DNA of 64,000 bases from Azonexus hydrophilus DSM 23864 (GTDB lineage: Bacteria; Pseudomonadota; Gammaproteobacteria; Burkholderiales; Rhodocyclaceae): positions 62,001-126,000 of the forward strand of contig NZ_AUCE01000012.1 of NCBI RefSeq assembly GCF_000429605.1. The letters run 5' to 3'. Every line of letters begins with the position of its first letter. The stretch's first letter is position 1. Positions 37,981 to 45,387 of the stretch are shown here, in pieces. The translations under genes and the position numbers were made by a program. A model generated the notes under the pieces. It was not told the origin of the DNA, ran no database searches, and saw nothing but the letters and a program-made list of their open reading frames with translations.

Positions 37981-38712
37981 CTAAGCGCAAAGAAGGTGGT
38001 CGGCGCGGATTACCCGGTTGCGGCCGTTGCGCTTCGCCTCGTACATGGCTGCGTCGGCCTCGTTGTAGGCGGTTGCGAAGGCGGCTCCGGCCGGCATCCA
38101 GCTGACGCCGAAGCTGGCAGTGATCCGACTGGCATCGGGCAATGAAAAATCATGGTTGGCGATCATGCTGCGCATGCGCTCAGCAATTTCTTGCGCCTGC
38201 AGGTAATTCTGTTGCGGCAGGATCACCGTGAATTCTTCGCCGCCTACCCGACCGATTTCGCCGGGGATTTCCAAGGTTCGCTGCAGGCAATCGACCACTC
38301 CGCAGATGACAGCGTCCCCGACTGGGTGGCCGAACCTATCGTTGACTTGCTTGAAGTGGTCGATGTCGAGCACGATCATTGCCATCTCGTTCCGAGCCAG
38401 GAAGCGTTCGCCGCGCTCGATGACGGCTGCGCGGTTCAGCGCACCGGAAAGCGAGTCGTGAGTCGCTCGATATTCCAGTTCCCTGGCCAGATCGGCGAGT
38501 CGATGGTTGAGCCGGTTCATTTCCAGCTCCTGGCGGTCGCTGTGGCGGATCAACCGGCGGGTTTGCCGCAGCAGTTGATCGTAGTGGCCGACCAATTCGC
38601 CAAGCGCAGTACGGTAGATGTCTGTCTCGCCAGCTTCAACGTTGTACACCGCACGGGCGGACATCAGGGCGCAGTTCTCCTGGTCGAACAGATCCGGATT
38701 TGACTGAGACAT
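37981..38712 (-). CDS. siaD: Diguanylate cyclase (SiaD-like, GGEEF)
   Basis: A 243-residue cytoplasmic cyclase. The first 80 residues form a helical, probably coiled-coil region (dense in R, L, E, H) without membrane segments. The catalytic domain has the substrate loop DIDHFKQVNDRFGHPVGD and the active site GGEEF (157-161), so it should make cyclic-di-GMP. The inhibitory RxxD site normally found five residues before GGEEF is absent (E148 and G151 stand at the R and D positions). It is the last gene of a four-gene operon with SiaA-, SiaB- and SiaC-like products, seven bases after the SiaC gene. In Pseudomonas, SiaC in its unphosphorylated form binds and activates SiaD; the same circuit is inferred here. 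Confidence 0.85.
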   Translation of the reverse strand: MSQSNPDLFDQENCALMSARAVYNVEAGETDIYRTALGELVGHYDQLLRQTRRLIRHSDRQELEMNRLNHRLADLARELEYRATHDSLSGALNRAAVIERGERFLARNEMAMIVLDIDHFKQVNDRFGHPVGDAVICGVVDCLQRTLEIPGEIGRVGGEEFTVILPQQNYLQAQEIAERMRSMIANHDFSLPDASRITASFGVSWMPAGAAFATAYNEADAAMYEAKRNGRNRVIRADHLLCA

Positions 38713-38719
38713 GGTCGTG

Positions 38720-39109
38720 CTAGGCGGTTTTCACTGGATGATCAAAGAAGGTGATCAGGGGGAAATCGATATGCAACTCCTGGCCAAATTCAAGGATCGT
38801 GTCGTCCTCTTCGTCGTGGTACCAGTTGAGCACGATCTCATTGCCCGCAGTTACCGCACTGTTGAATGCTTCGAAAATGTTGAACAGCATTTTGGTGCTG
38901 GAACTATTGAAGTAGGCCAGGGAGATGTCGACGGTGATGCGGGTCTGGCTGCAATTGCCCAGGTATTCACGCAGGCGCTTGATGATTTCGCCATAAAAGG
39001 CGGCGGCATTTTCGGGGTAGGACTCGCCGCGTATGCTGAGGTGGTGTTTGGCAAAGTCGAAATTCACTTCCGGGGAGCTCGGTGTGGCGCCGATATACAA
39101 GGTTTCCAT
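38720..39109 (-). CDS. siaC: SiaC-like phosphoprotein (DUF1987)
   Basis: A 129-residue protein of the DUF1987 family (biofilm regulation phosphoprotein SiaC), with an anti-sigma-antagonist-like fold. PSSPEVNFDFAKHHLSIRGESYPENAAAFY and VDISLAYFNSSSTKMLFNIF are family-typical segments. SiaC is phosphorylated by SiaB on a threonine in this second region and dephosphorylated by SiaA. Here the region reads NSSST (68-72), with three serines and one threonine as possible acceptors. The gene follows the SiaB-like kinase by 30 bases and precedes the cyclase by seven. Assignment rests on sequence pattern and operon order together. Confidence 0.85.
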   Translation of the reverse strand: METLYIGATPSSPEVNFDFAKHHLSIRGESYPENAAAFYGEIIKRLREYLGNCSQTRITVDISLAYFNSSSTKMLFNIFEAFNSAVTAGNEIVLNWYHDEEDDTILEFGQELHIDFPLITFFDHPVKTA

Positions 39110-39139
39110 TCTAATTTCTCGCTATTGTCGTATCTGTGC

Positions 39140-39709
39140 TCAGACAGTGGCCTTGAGATTGAACATTACCGTCCCTGGGTGCGCCTCCAAGGGTTGGAAA
39201 TCGAATTCCAGGGGCTCGCTCGAGTCGCGTGCCACCGTCAGGAAGCCCAGGCCGGCACCCTTGCTTCCTTCGGGCGTCTCGGCACGCAGCGACGCTCTGC
39301 ATGCTTGCTTGATTTCTTCCAGAGTCATGCTGCGCAGTGACTGCAGGCGCTCACGCAGCCCTTCTGCGGCTGCAGCATCAATCGGATTTGCACATTGCAG
39401 CAGGTATTGCCCTTCCTTTTCGCAGATGCACACTGAGCCGTGACGCATTTCGTGATTGTCCTGATCGCTTGGGGTTAGCGAATCAGCCGAATAATGGATG
39501 ATGTTTTGTGCCATCTCGACGAAAGACGAAAACAGTTTGCGGCGGGTCGAGCTGTTTACCCCGCTCATCTCCAGTTGCAGTCTGACGGCATCGGCCATGG
39601 CGGCTACGACGTTCTGCGAGAAGTAGCCAACGTAGTAGAAAATTACCCGTTGCTGGCATGCAAGTTCGAAGGAGGCGCTGAAATCTTTGGCGAGGTGGAG
39701 CGTGTTCAT
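39140..39709 (-). CDS. siaB: SiaB-like serine/threonine kinase (DUF6272, GHKL fold)
   Basis: A 189-residue cytoplasmic protein of the SiaB family. The ATP-binding fold is recognised from the N-box FVEMAQNIIHYS (N69) and the glycine loop GSKGAGLGFLTVAR (148-161). There is no histidine phosphoacceptor, in agreement with an anti-sigma-kinase type enzyme acting on SiaC. Its ATG overlaps the stop of the phosphatase gene (ATGA), so the antagonistic kinase and phosphatase are translationally coupled. Confidence 0.85.
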   Translation of the reverse strand: MNTLHLAKDFSASFELACQQRVIFYYVGYFSQNVVAAMADAVRLQLEMSGVNSSTRRKLFSSFVEMAQNIIHYSADSLTPSDQDNHEMRHGSVCICEKEGQYLLQCANPIDAAAAEGLRERLQSLRSMTLEEIKQACRASLRAETPEGSKGAGLGFLTVARDSSEPLEFDFQPLEAHPGTVMFNLKATV

Positions 39710-40950
39710 TGGGGTTCCTGTACCCGGAAGCAGAAAAAGGTAACATCGTCACGGCGATGGTTGTGGCCCTGCCAGTCGTTCAGTGCCTGCTGCATGGCGC
39801 GGTTGATTTCGTTGCACGGGCGATCGCGTTTGGACAGAATCAGGTCGCGAATGCGGCGCTTGCCGAAAGCGATCGACTTGGGGCCGCCAATCTGGTCGAT
39901 CAGGCCATCGGTGGTGACGAAAACAAGGCTACCGGCATGCATCTGCACCGTCCGCTTCTGCCAAGTGAAATCCAGGCCGCTGTCGACGTAGCCGACACAT
40001 TCTCGGTCGCCGTCCACCATCTCCACGCCATCGGCGCCCGGATGCAGCACGAACAGGCTGGTTTTTGCCCCGGCGAACAGCAATTGGCGGGTGCTGGCGT
40101 CGTACCAGAAGCATGCGGCATCCATGCCGTCATCGGATTCAGGCGTTTCGTCCTGTCCGTTGACCTGGCCAAGCATCTGCTTGATTCCCCGGTTGACACT
40201 GCACAGCAATAACGACGGGTCGGTCGGTCCATGTTGATCAATGGCCTGGCCCAGGCAACTGGAGGCAATCAAGGTCATGAATGCGCCGGGAACGCCGTGG
40301 CCAGTGCAATCGGCCACCGTGCCGAACCAGCCATCGTGTCGTGCAACGAAGTAATAGAAGTCGCCCCCAACGACATCGCGCGGTTCCCACACCAGATCAG
40401 CATCGTTCAGCGTGTGCTGCATGGTGTCACGGGAGGTGCGCAGCATGGAGCGCTGAATCACACTCGCGTATTCGATGCTGTGCATGATCTGGCGATTGCG
40501 GGCAGCCTGCATGTCGGCCACCACTCGCATTAATTGCAAGCCGTGACCGATGCCTGTAAAACGACCGTTATCGGTGATGATGAAGCCGTCACCCAAGGCC
40601 TTTTCTCCATAATTCACTGCCCTGAAGGTCAGCGTCTCGATGTCCATGTCGGCTTCAACCACCAGGGGTTCCTTGTCCATGAAGGCGATCGAGCTCTTGC
40701 GGCTGTATACCTCTTTGTGGAAGGGCTTGTTCATCTGCGTCAGGAAAATCCCGCGGTTGATCAGGCCGATTGGCTTGCCATTGTCAGTCACCGGTAGACT
40801 GGTCAGATCGCGGTATTTGGAGAAAATCTCCATGACCCGTTCGTTACTGTCTTCAGCGGTCACAGACGGCGTCGGGACGCAAAGATCCGCAGCGCTTGGC
40901 TGCTGGAAACGTGGACGGTAATCGGGCAGGCGGTGGGTCGGTATGTCCAA
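39706..40950 (-). CDS. siaA: CBS-pair PP2C (SpoIIE-type) phosphatase, SiaA-like
   Basis: A 414-residue soluble protein. Residues about 25-145 form a pair of CBS domains (PVTDNGKPIGLINRGIFL and GDGFIITDNGRFTGIGHG are the two characteristic strands). A linker helix with AARNRQIMHSIEYASVIQRSML follows, then a PP2C phosphatase with metal ligands in GGDFYY (D197), ADCTGHGVPGAFMT (D214), TTDGLID (D348) and RRDDVTFF (D401/D402). Pseudomonas SiaA has a periplasmic sensor, membrane helices and HAMP in front of the phosphatase. Here the input is cytoplasmic, and CBS pairs commonly bind adenine nucleotides. It is first gene of the operon, and its promoter lies in 40951-41052. Confidence 0.87.
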   Translation of the reverse strand: MDIPTHRLPDYRPRFQQPSAADLCVPTPSVTAEDSNERVMEIFSKYRDLTSLPVTDNGKPIGLINRGIFLTQMNKPFHKEVYSRKSSIAFMDKEPLVVEADMDIETLTFRAVNYGEKALGDGFIITDNGRFTGIGHGLQLMRVVADMQAARNRQIMHSIEYASVIQRSMLRTSRDTMQHTLNDADLVWEPRDVVGGDFYYFVARHDGWFGTVADCTGHGVPGAFMTLIASSCLGQAIDQHGPTDPSLLLCSVNRGIKQMLGQVNGQDETPESDDGMDAACFWYDASTRQLLFAGAKTSLFVLHPGADGVEMVDGDRECVGYVDSGLDFTWQKRTVQMHAGSLVFVTTDGLIDQIGGPKSIAFGKRRIRDLILSKRDRPCNEINRAMQQALNDWQGHNHRRDDVTFFCFRVQEPQ

Positions 40951-41052
40951 GGTCGGCGTTCCGTGGGCTTAGCGTTGCTGGAATTCGCCGCAGTCTACGC
41001 AGTTAATATGTCCAACCAGTGACAAGCAGGGCCTAGTCGTCCTGCACAATAA

Positions 41053-41076
41053 AAAAACCCGCCGCAGCGGGTTTTT
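41053..41076 (-). terminator. Rho-independent terminator after the DUF2892 gene
   Basis: AAAAACCCGC and GCGGGTTTTT pair around a CGCA loop. Because A-runs and T-runs flank the stem on both sides it could work in both directions. It is 16 bases past the stop of the leftward 63-residue membrane-protein gene and upstream of the siaABCD-like operon. The remaining 102 bases to the phosphatase gene show no clear promoter. Confidence 0.88.
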
Positions 41077-41092
41077 GTCGGAGCGAGGCTGC

Positions 41093-41284
41093 TCAGTCCT
41101 TCTTCAGCGGGCAGGTATTCAACCCGATCAGCGGATACAGCGGGCACCAGCCCATCAGACCGGTGGCCAGGGGGACGATGCCGATCCACGCCCAGACCGG
41201 GCCGCCGGTGAGTGCCCAGGCGATCAGGGCGATGCCGGCCACGATGCGCAGGATTTTGTCGATGCCGCCAACATTGCTTTTCAT
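41093..41284 (-). CDS. DUF2892 small membrane protein (YgaP-like)
   Basis: A 63-residue protein. NVGGIDKILRIVAGIALIAWAL is the DUF2892 hallmark, and GWCPLYPLIGLNTCPLK the usual C-terminal end; two short membrane helices are separated by GGPVWAW. In other bacteria this domain is linked to rhodanese or is encoded alone beside redox regulators; its function is not known. The ATG at 41284 is the first one that gives the family length. It is transcribed leftward, 70 bases after the Crp-family regulator gene. A Crp-type dyad sits in and just before that gap. Confidence 0.82.
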   Translation of the reverse strand: MKSNVGGIDKILRIVAGIALIAWALTGGPVWAWIGIVPLATGLMGWCPLYPLIGLNTCPLKKD

Positions 41285-41343
41285 GATGTGTTCTCCAGTG
41301 ATTGAATGACGACGCCAATGTAAGCGCGGCGCGCCGTTCAGTA

Positions 41344-41359
41344 TGTAACCTGGGTCACA
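41344..41359 (-). promoter_or_regulatory. Candidate Crp/Fnr-family operator upstream of DUF2892 gene
   Basis: TGTAA-CCTGGG-TCACA (plus strand) matches TGTGA-N6-TCACA with one mismatch. It overlaps the last codons of the Crp-family gene and lies about 60-75 bases before the DUF2892 start. A -10-like TACATT on the minus strand (41320-41325) would put the site centre about 38-40 bases before transcription start, as for activation. Confidence 0.45.
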
Positions 41360-42020
41360 CAGCGGCAAGTTTGTTCAGGCCGTCGCGGTCGGTCACGGTC
41401 AGGTGCTCGCGACCGAGCGATACCAGGCCCTGCGCGGCGAAGCCCTTGAGCAGTCGGCTGACGATCTCGCGCACGCTGCCCAGTTCGTCGGCCAGTTGCT
41501 GGTGGGTGACGTTCAGGGTGTCGCTCTGGCGGGCCAGGATCAGCTTGGCCAGGCGCTGGTCGAGACGAGCGAAGGCGACTTCCTCGACCAGTTGCATCAG
41601 TTCGCCGATGCGTTCGGCGAATAGGTGGAAGACGAAATCGCGGAAAGGTGCGTGGTCGACCAGCAGCCGGGCGAATTCGCCGACCGGCAGAAGCAGCAGC
41701 GACAACGGTGTTTCGGCGATGCCGCGGGCGTTATAGTCGCTGCGGCCGAGCAGGCAGGATGAGGAAATGATGCACGAGCCGCCGGGGACGACCCGGTAGA
41801 GCATCAGTTCGCGGCCGCTGGCGGCCTGCTTGACGACCTTGATGCTGCCTGCCAGCAGTAGTGGAAACCCCGCGCAGGGCTGGTTTTCGGAGAACACCGT
41901 GGTGCCGGCTGGCAGATTCGCGGTCGGCGCCTGCAGCAGTTGTGCGATGCGCGCTTCGGGCAGGCCGGCAAGTGCCGGGTAGAGCGTCAGCAATTGCTCG
42001 CGATCAAGCAGGATCGGCAT
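41355..42020 (-). CDS. Crp/Fnr-family transcriptional regulator
   Basis: A 221-residue regulator with an N-terminal cyclic-nucleotide-binding-like beta roll (about 20-120), a long dimer helix (HAPFRDFVFHLFAERIGELMQLVEEVAF) and a C-terminal winged helix with the recognition segment ELGSVREIVSRLLKGFAAQGLV. The N-terminal iron-sulfur cysteines of FNR are missing, so it is not an FNR orthologue. The effector (cAMP, nitric oxide via heme, or other) cannot be told. It lies four bases after xth and before the DUF2892 gene, whose upstream dyad it may bind. Confidence 0.88.
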   Translation of the reverse strand: MPILLDREQLLTLYPALAGLPEARIAQLLQAPTANLPAGTTVFSENQPCAGFPLLLAGSIKVVKQAASGRELMLYRVVPGGSCIISSSCLLGRSDYNARGIAETPLSLLLLPVGEFARLLVDHAPFRDFVFHLFAERIGELMQLVEEVAFARLDQRLAKLILARQSDTLNVTHQQLADELGSVREIVSRLLKGFAAQGLVSLGREHLTVTDRDGLNKLAAV

Positions 42021-42024
42021 CGTT

Positions 42025-42789
42025 TCAGCTCAGCGTTGCCCACACCGGGGCATGGTCGGACGGTCGTTCGCGCTTGCGCGGGCCGCGGTCGACGCCGGCT
42101 GCGGTGCACCGCTCGGCGAGCGGGCCGGAGAGCAGGATGTGATCGATGCGCAGGCCGAGGTTCTTCTGGAAGCCGAGCATGCGGTAATCCCACCACGAGA
42201 AGGTCTTTTCCGGCTGCTCGAACAGGCGGAAGCTGTCGGACAGGCCGAGTGCCAGCAGGCGGCGGAAGGCGGCGCGTTCCGGCGCGGAGACCAGGATGCA
42301 GTCCTGCCAGCGCTTGGGGTCGTGTACATCGCGGTCGTCGGGGGCGATGTTGTAATCGCCGCACAGCGCCAGTTGCGGGTACTGCCGCAGTTCACCGTCC
42401 AGCCATTCGGCCAGCGCATCGAGCCAGCGCAACTTGTATTCGTATTTGTCGCAGCCGACTTCCTGGCCGTTGGGCATGTAGGCGCAGACGACGCGAATGC
42501 CATCGACGGTGCCGGAGATCAGGCGTTTCTGCTCATCCGGAAACAGCGGATTGCCGCAGACGACATCGGCGATCGGCGAGCGTGCCAGCAGGGCGACGCC
42601 GTTGTAGGTCTTCTGCCCGGAGAAGGCGACGTGGTAACCGGCAGCCTCGATTTCGGCGCACGGGAAGTTGTGGTCCTCGAGCTTCAGCTCCTGCAGGCAG
42701 ACGACGTCGGGCGTGGCTTCGGCCAGCCAGTCGAGCAGATGCGGCAGGCGGACCTTCAGCGAATTGACGTTCCAGGCAGCGATCTTCAA
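42025..42789 (-). CDS. xth: Exodeoxyribonuclease III family AP endonuclease
   Basis: A 254-residue base-excision-repair nuclease. KIAAWNVNSLKVRLPHLLDWL, CLQELKLEDHNFP, GQKTYNGVALLAR, CGDYNIAPDDRDVHD, WWDYR and the C-terminal RPSDHAPVW (catalytic Asp-His) are all seen. The start is TTG at 42789, supported by AGGAGG six bases ahead and by the exact family N-terminus; no ATG fits. The TTG overlaps the stop of the preceding gene (TTGA). XthA removes abasic sites and 3' blocking groups. Confidence 0.93.
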   Translation of the reverse strand: MKIAAWNVNSLKVRLPHLLDWLAEATPDVVCLQELKLEDHNFPCAEIEAAGYHVAFSGQKTYNGVALLARSPIADVVCGNPLFPDEQKRLISGTVDGIRVVCAYMPNGQEVGCDKYEYKLRWLDALAEWLDGELRQYPQLALCGDYNIAPDDRDVHDPKRWQDCILVSAPERAAFRRLLALGLSDSFRLFEQPEKTFSWWDYRMLGFQKNLGLRIDHILLSGPLAERCTAAGVDRGPRKRERPSDHAPVWATLS

Positions 42790-43250
42790 GGCTTGCCTCC
42801 TGCGGCTTTCGGGTAGCCGGCGAGGTCGAGCAGGTTGTCGTAGGCGGTACGCGAAAAACCGCGATGGAATTCGCGGCCGACCTTCATCGTCGGCACGAAG
42901 ACGTCGCCGATCAGCCGCTTCAATTCGTCGAATTCTTCCGGCGTCTTCACCATCTTTTCGCTGTAGGGAATGTTGCGGGTCTTGAGCAGTTCGCGCGCCT
43001 GCTGGCATTCCGCCACGCACTCGGCGGCGGTGTACAACAGCACCGGGTGCTTTTCGGCGGCCAGGCGGGTGGCGAAGGGCAGGCCGTCATCGGGCTGGGC
43101 CTTGCCGCCGGCCTTGGCGACATTGCGTGCCTGGCCGGGCGGCGGTGTGTCGGAGACGATGGTGCGGCCGTTGGCATCGGTCCACCGGTAGGTCTGGGCC
43201 TGTGCCAGACCGCAGCACAGCGCCAGGCAGAGGACGAGCAGTCGTTGCAT
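42786..43250 (-). CDS. Secreted DUF4124 protein with glutaredoxin-like domain
   Basis: A 154-residue exported protein. The signal peptide is MQRLLVLCLALCCGLAQAQ (cleavage near 18). A short DUF4124 domain (TYRWTDANGRTIVSDTPPPG) comes first, and a glutaredoxin-like fold after about residue 68. The usual CxxC is replaced by C-VAE-C (CxxxC), and VFVPTMKVGREFHRGF holds the cis-proline loop (VPT). It probably works in periplasmic thiol chemistry or binds cell-wall material; neither is shown. It is coupled to xth by a four-base overlap and follows prlC by 20 bases. Confidence 0.78.
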   Translation of the reverse strand: MQRLLVLCLALCCGLAQAQTYRWTDANGRTIVSDTPPPGQARNVAKAGGKAQPDDGLPFATRLAAEKHPVLLYTAAECVAECQQARELLKTRNIPYSEKMVKTPEEFDELKRLIGDVFVPTMKVGREFHRGFSRTAYDNLLDLAGYPKAAGGKP

Positions 43251-43270
43251 GGTTTTCTCCCTGAGCGAAC

Positions 43271-45325
43271 TTAGGCGGCAATCATACCGCTATGGCGCAA
43301 CAGTGCGTCGGGGCTGGGCTCGCGGCCGCGGAAAGCCTTGAAGTTGTCGAGCGCTGGCCGTTCGCCGCCGCGCGACAGGATTTCCTCGAGGAAACGCTTG
43401 CCGACCACCGGGTCGAACGGGTCGCCCGCCTCCTCGAAGGCCGCGTAGCAGTCGGCCGACAGCACTTCCGCCCACTTGTAGCTGTAGTAGCCGGCCGCGT
43501 AGCCGCCGCCGAAGATGTGCGAGAAGCTGTTCGGGAAACGGTGCCACTCGGGCGGAATGAGCACGGCGACTTCGCGGCGGACTTCGTCGATGACATCCAT
43601 CACCGTCTTGTCGCCCTTGGGGTCGAATTCGTAATGCAGGCGCATGTCGAAGATCGAGAATTCGATCTGGCGCACGGTCATCATGCCGCTCTGGAAATTC
43701 TTCGCTGCCAGCATCTTGTCGTAGAGCGCGCGCGGCAGCGGTTCGCCGGTTTCCACATGGGCGGTCATGCCCTGCAGCACGTCCCATTCCCAGCAGTAGT
43801 TTTCCATGAACTGCGACGGTAGCTCGACGGCATCCCACTCGACGCCGTGGATGCCGGAAACGCCCAGCTCCTCGCCGCGCGCCAGCAGGTGATGCAGGCC
43901 GTGGCCGGTTTCGTGGAACAGGGTGATGACTTCGTCGTGCGTGAAGGTCGCGGGTTTACCGCCAACCGGGCGGGCGAAGTTGCAGTTGAGGTAGGCGATC
44001 GGCTTCTGGATGCCGCCGCCCGCCCGCTTGCGCGAGCGCGCCTCGTCCATCCAGGCGCCGCCGCGCTTGGTTTCGCGGGCGTAGAGGTCCAGGTAGAACT
44101 GGCCGACCAGGTCGCCGGCCGGCGTCTCGATGCGGTAGAAGCGCACGTCCTCGTGCCACACCGGCGCCTTGTCTTCCTTGACCTTGACCGTGAACAGACT
44201 TTCGATGACCTGGAACAGGCCGGCGATCACCTTGGGTTCGGTGAAGTACTGCTTCACTTCCTGTTCGGAGAAGGCGTAGCGCGCCTGCATCAGCTTTTCG
44301 GAAGCGTAGGCGGCGTCCCAGGGCTGGAAGTCGGCCAGGCCCAACTCGTCGCGGGCGAAGGCCTTCAGTTCGGCGATGTCCTTCTCGGCGAAGGGCTTGG
44401 CTTTCTTCGCCATGTCGCGCAGGAAGTCGAGCACCTGCGCCGGCGTATCGGCCATCTTGGTATACAGCGAGACCTCGGCGAAGTTGTTGAAGCCGAGCAT
44501 GGCCGCGTCCTCGGCCTTAAGTTCGAGGATGCGCTTGATCAGCGGGCCGTTGTCCCATTCCGGCTTCGAGTAGCCGTTGTCGATCTCGGCGGCGCGGGTG
44601 GCGTAGGCGCGGTACATGCGCGCGCGCAGCTCGCGGTTTTCGGCGTATTGCATCAGCGGGCCGTAGGACGGCGCGTGCAGGGTGAATTTCCAGCCCTCGA
44701 CACCGGCTTTCTCGGCGGCTTCGCGGGCGGCATCCCTGGCGTAGTCGGGCAGGCCGGCGAGCAGGGCTTCATCGGTGACGATCTCGGCGAAGGCATTGGT
44801 CGCGTCGAGCAGGTTTTCCGAGAATTTGGCGGAAAGCTGCGACAACTCTTCCATGATCGCCTGGAAGCGCGGTTTCTGGTCTTCCGGCAGTTCGGCGCCG
44901 CCGAGACGGAAATCGCGGATCTCGTTATCGACGATCTTCTTGCGCTCGGCGGAGAGCGTGGCGTATTCCGGGCTCTGCTTGAGTGCCCGGTACTTGTCGA
45001 ACAGCTTCAGGTTCTGGCCGAGTTCGGTGTAGAAGCGCGAGACTTCCGGCAGCATCTCGTTGTACGCCTCGCGCCAGGCCGGCACGTCGTTGACCGAATG
45101 CAGGTGGCCGACGACACCCCAGGCGCGGCCGAAACCTTCCAGGCCTTCGCTCAGGGCCCCGGCGAAGTCGGCCCAGGTGGCGGGTGTGCCGTCGGCGGTC
45201 AGGCGTTCGACCAGGGCGCGGCCGTCGGCCAGCAATTGCGTGATCGCCGGTTTGACGTGTTCCGGCTGGATCAGGTCGAAACGGGGCAGGTCGGTGAAAT
45301 CGAGCAGGGGATTGGTGGTCGTCAT
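43271..45325 (-). CDS. prlC: Oligopeptidase A (M3 metallopeptidase)
   Basis: A 684-residue cytoplasmic zinc peptidase; E. coli PrlC has 680 residues. The zinc motif is in LFHETGHGLHHLLA (near 467-472), with GVEWDAVELPSQFMENY after it. FYLDLYARETKRGGAWMD and AGYYSYKWAEVLSADCY are further family segments. It degrades signal peptides and short oligopeptides. Its start lies just past the terminator of the upstream DUF2189 gene. Confidence 0.95.
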   Translation of the reverse strand: MTTTNPLLDFTDLPRFDLIQPEHVKPAITQLLADGRALVERLTADGTPATWADFAGALSEGLEGFGRAWGVVGHLHSVNDVPAWREAYNEMLPEVSRFYTELGQNLKLFDKYRALKQSPEYATLSAERKKIVDNEIRDFRLGGAELPEDQKPRFQAIMEELSQLSAKFSENLLDATNAFAEIVTDEALLAGLPDYARDAAREAAEKAGVEGWKFTLHAPSYGPLMQYAENRELRARMYRAYATRAAEIDNGYSKPEWDNGPLIKRILELKAEDAAMLGFNNFAEVSLYTKMADTPAQVLDFLRDMAKKAKPFAEKDIAELKAFARDELGLADFQPWDAAYASEKLMQARYAFSEQEVKQYFTEPKVIAGLFQVIESLFTVKVKEDKAPVWHEDVRFYRIETPAGDLVGQFYLDLYARETKRGGAWMDEARSRKRAGGGIQKPIAYLNCNFARPVGGKPATFTHDEVITLFHETGHGLHHLLARGEELGVSGIHGVEWDAVELPSQFMENYCWEWDVLQGMTAHVETGEPLPRALYDKMLAAKNFQSGMMTVRQIEFSIFDMRLHYEFDPKGDKTVMDVIDEVRREVAVLIPPEWHRFPNSFSHIFGGGYAAGYYSYKWAEVLSADCYAAFEEAGDPFDPVVGKRFLEEILSRGGERPALDNFKAFRGREPSPDALLRHSGMIAA

Positions 45326-45342
45326 GATGGTCCGGGGGCAAG

Positions 45343-45367
45343 AAAAAGGGGCGGTCGTGGCCGCCCC
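45343..45367 (-). terminator. Rho-independent terminator after the DUF2189 gene
   Basis: GGGGCGG (45348-45354) pairs with CCGCCCC (45361-45367) around a six-base loop. On the minus strand five T follow (A-run 45343-45347). It lies between the DUF2189 stop and the prlC start, separating the two leftward units. Confidence 0.82.
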
Positions 45368-45387
45368 GGGTTATTGGCGTCAGCGTC

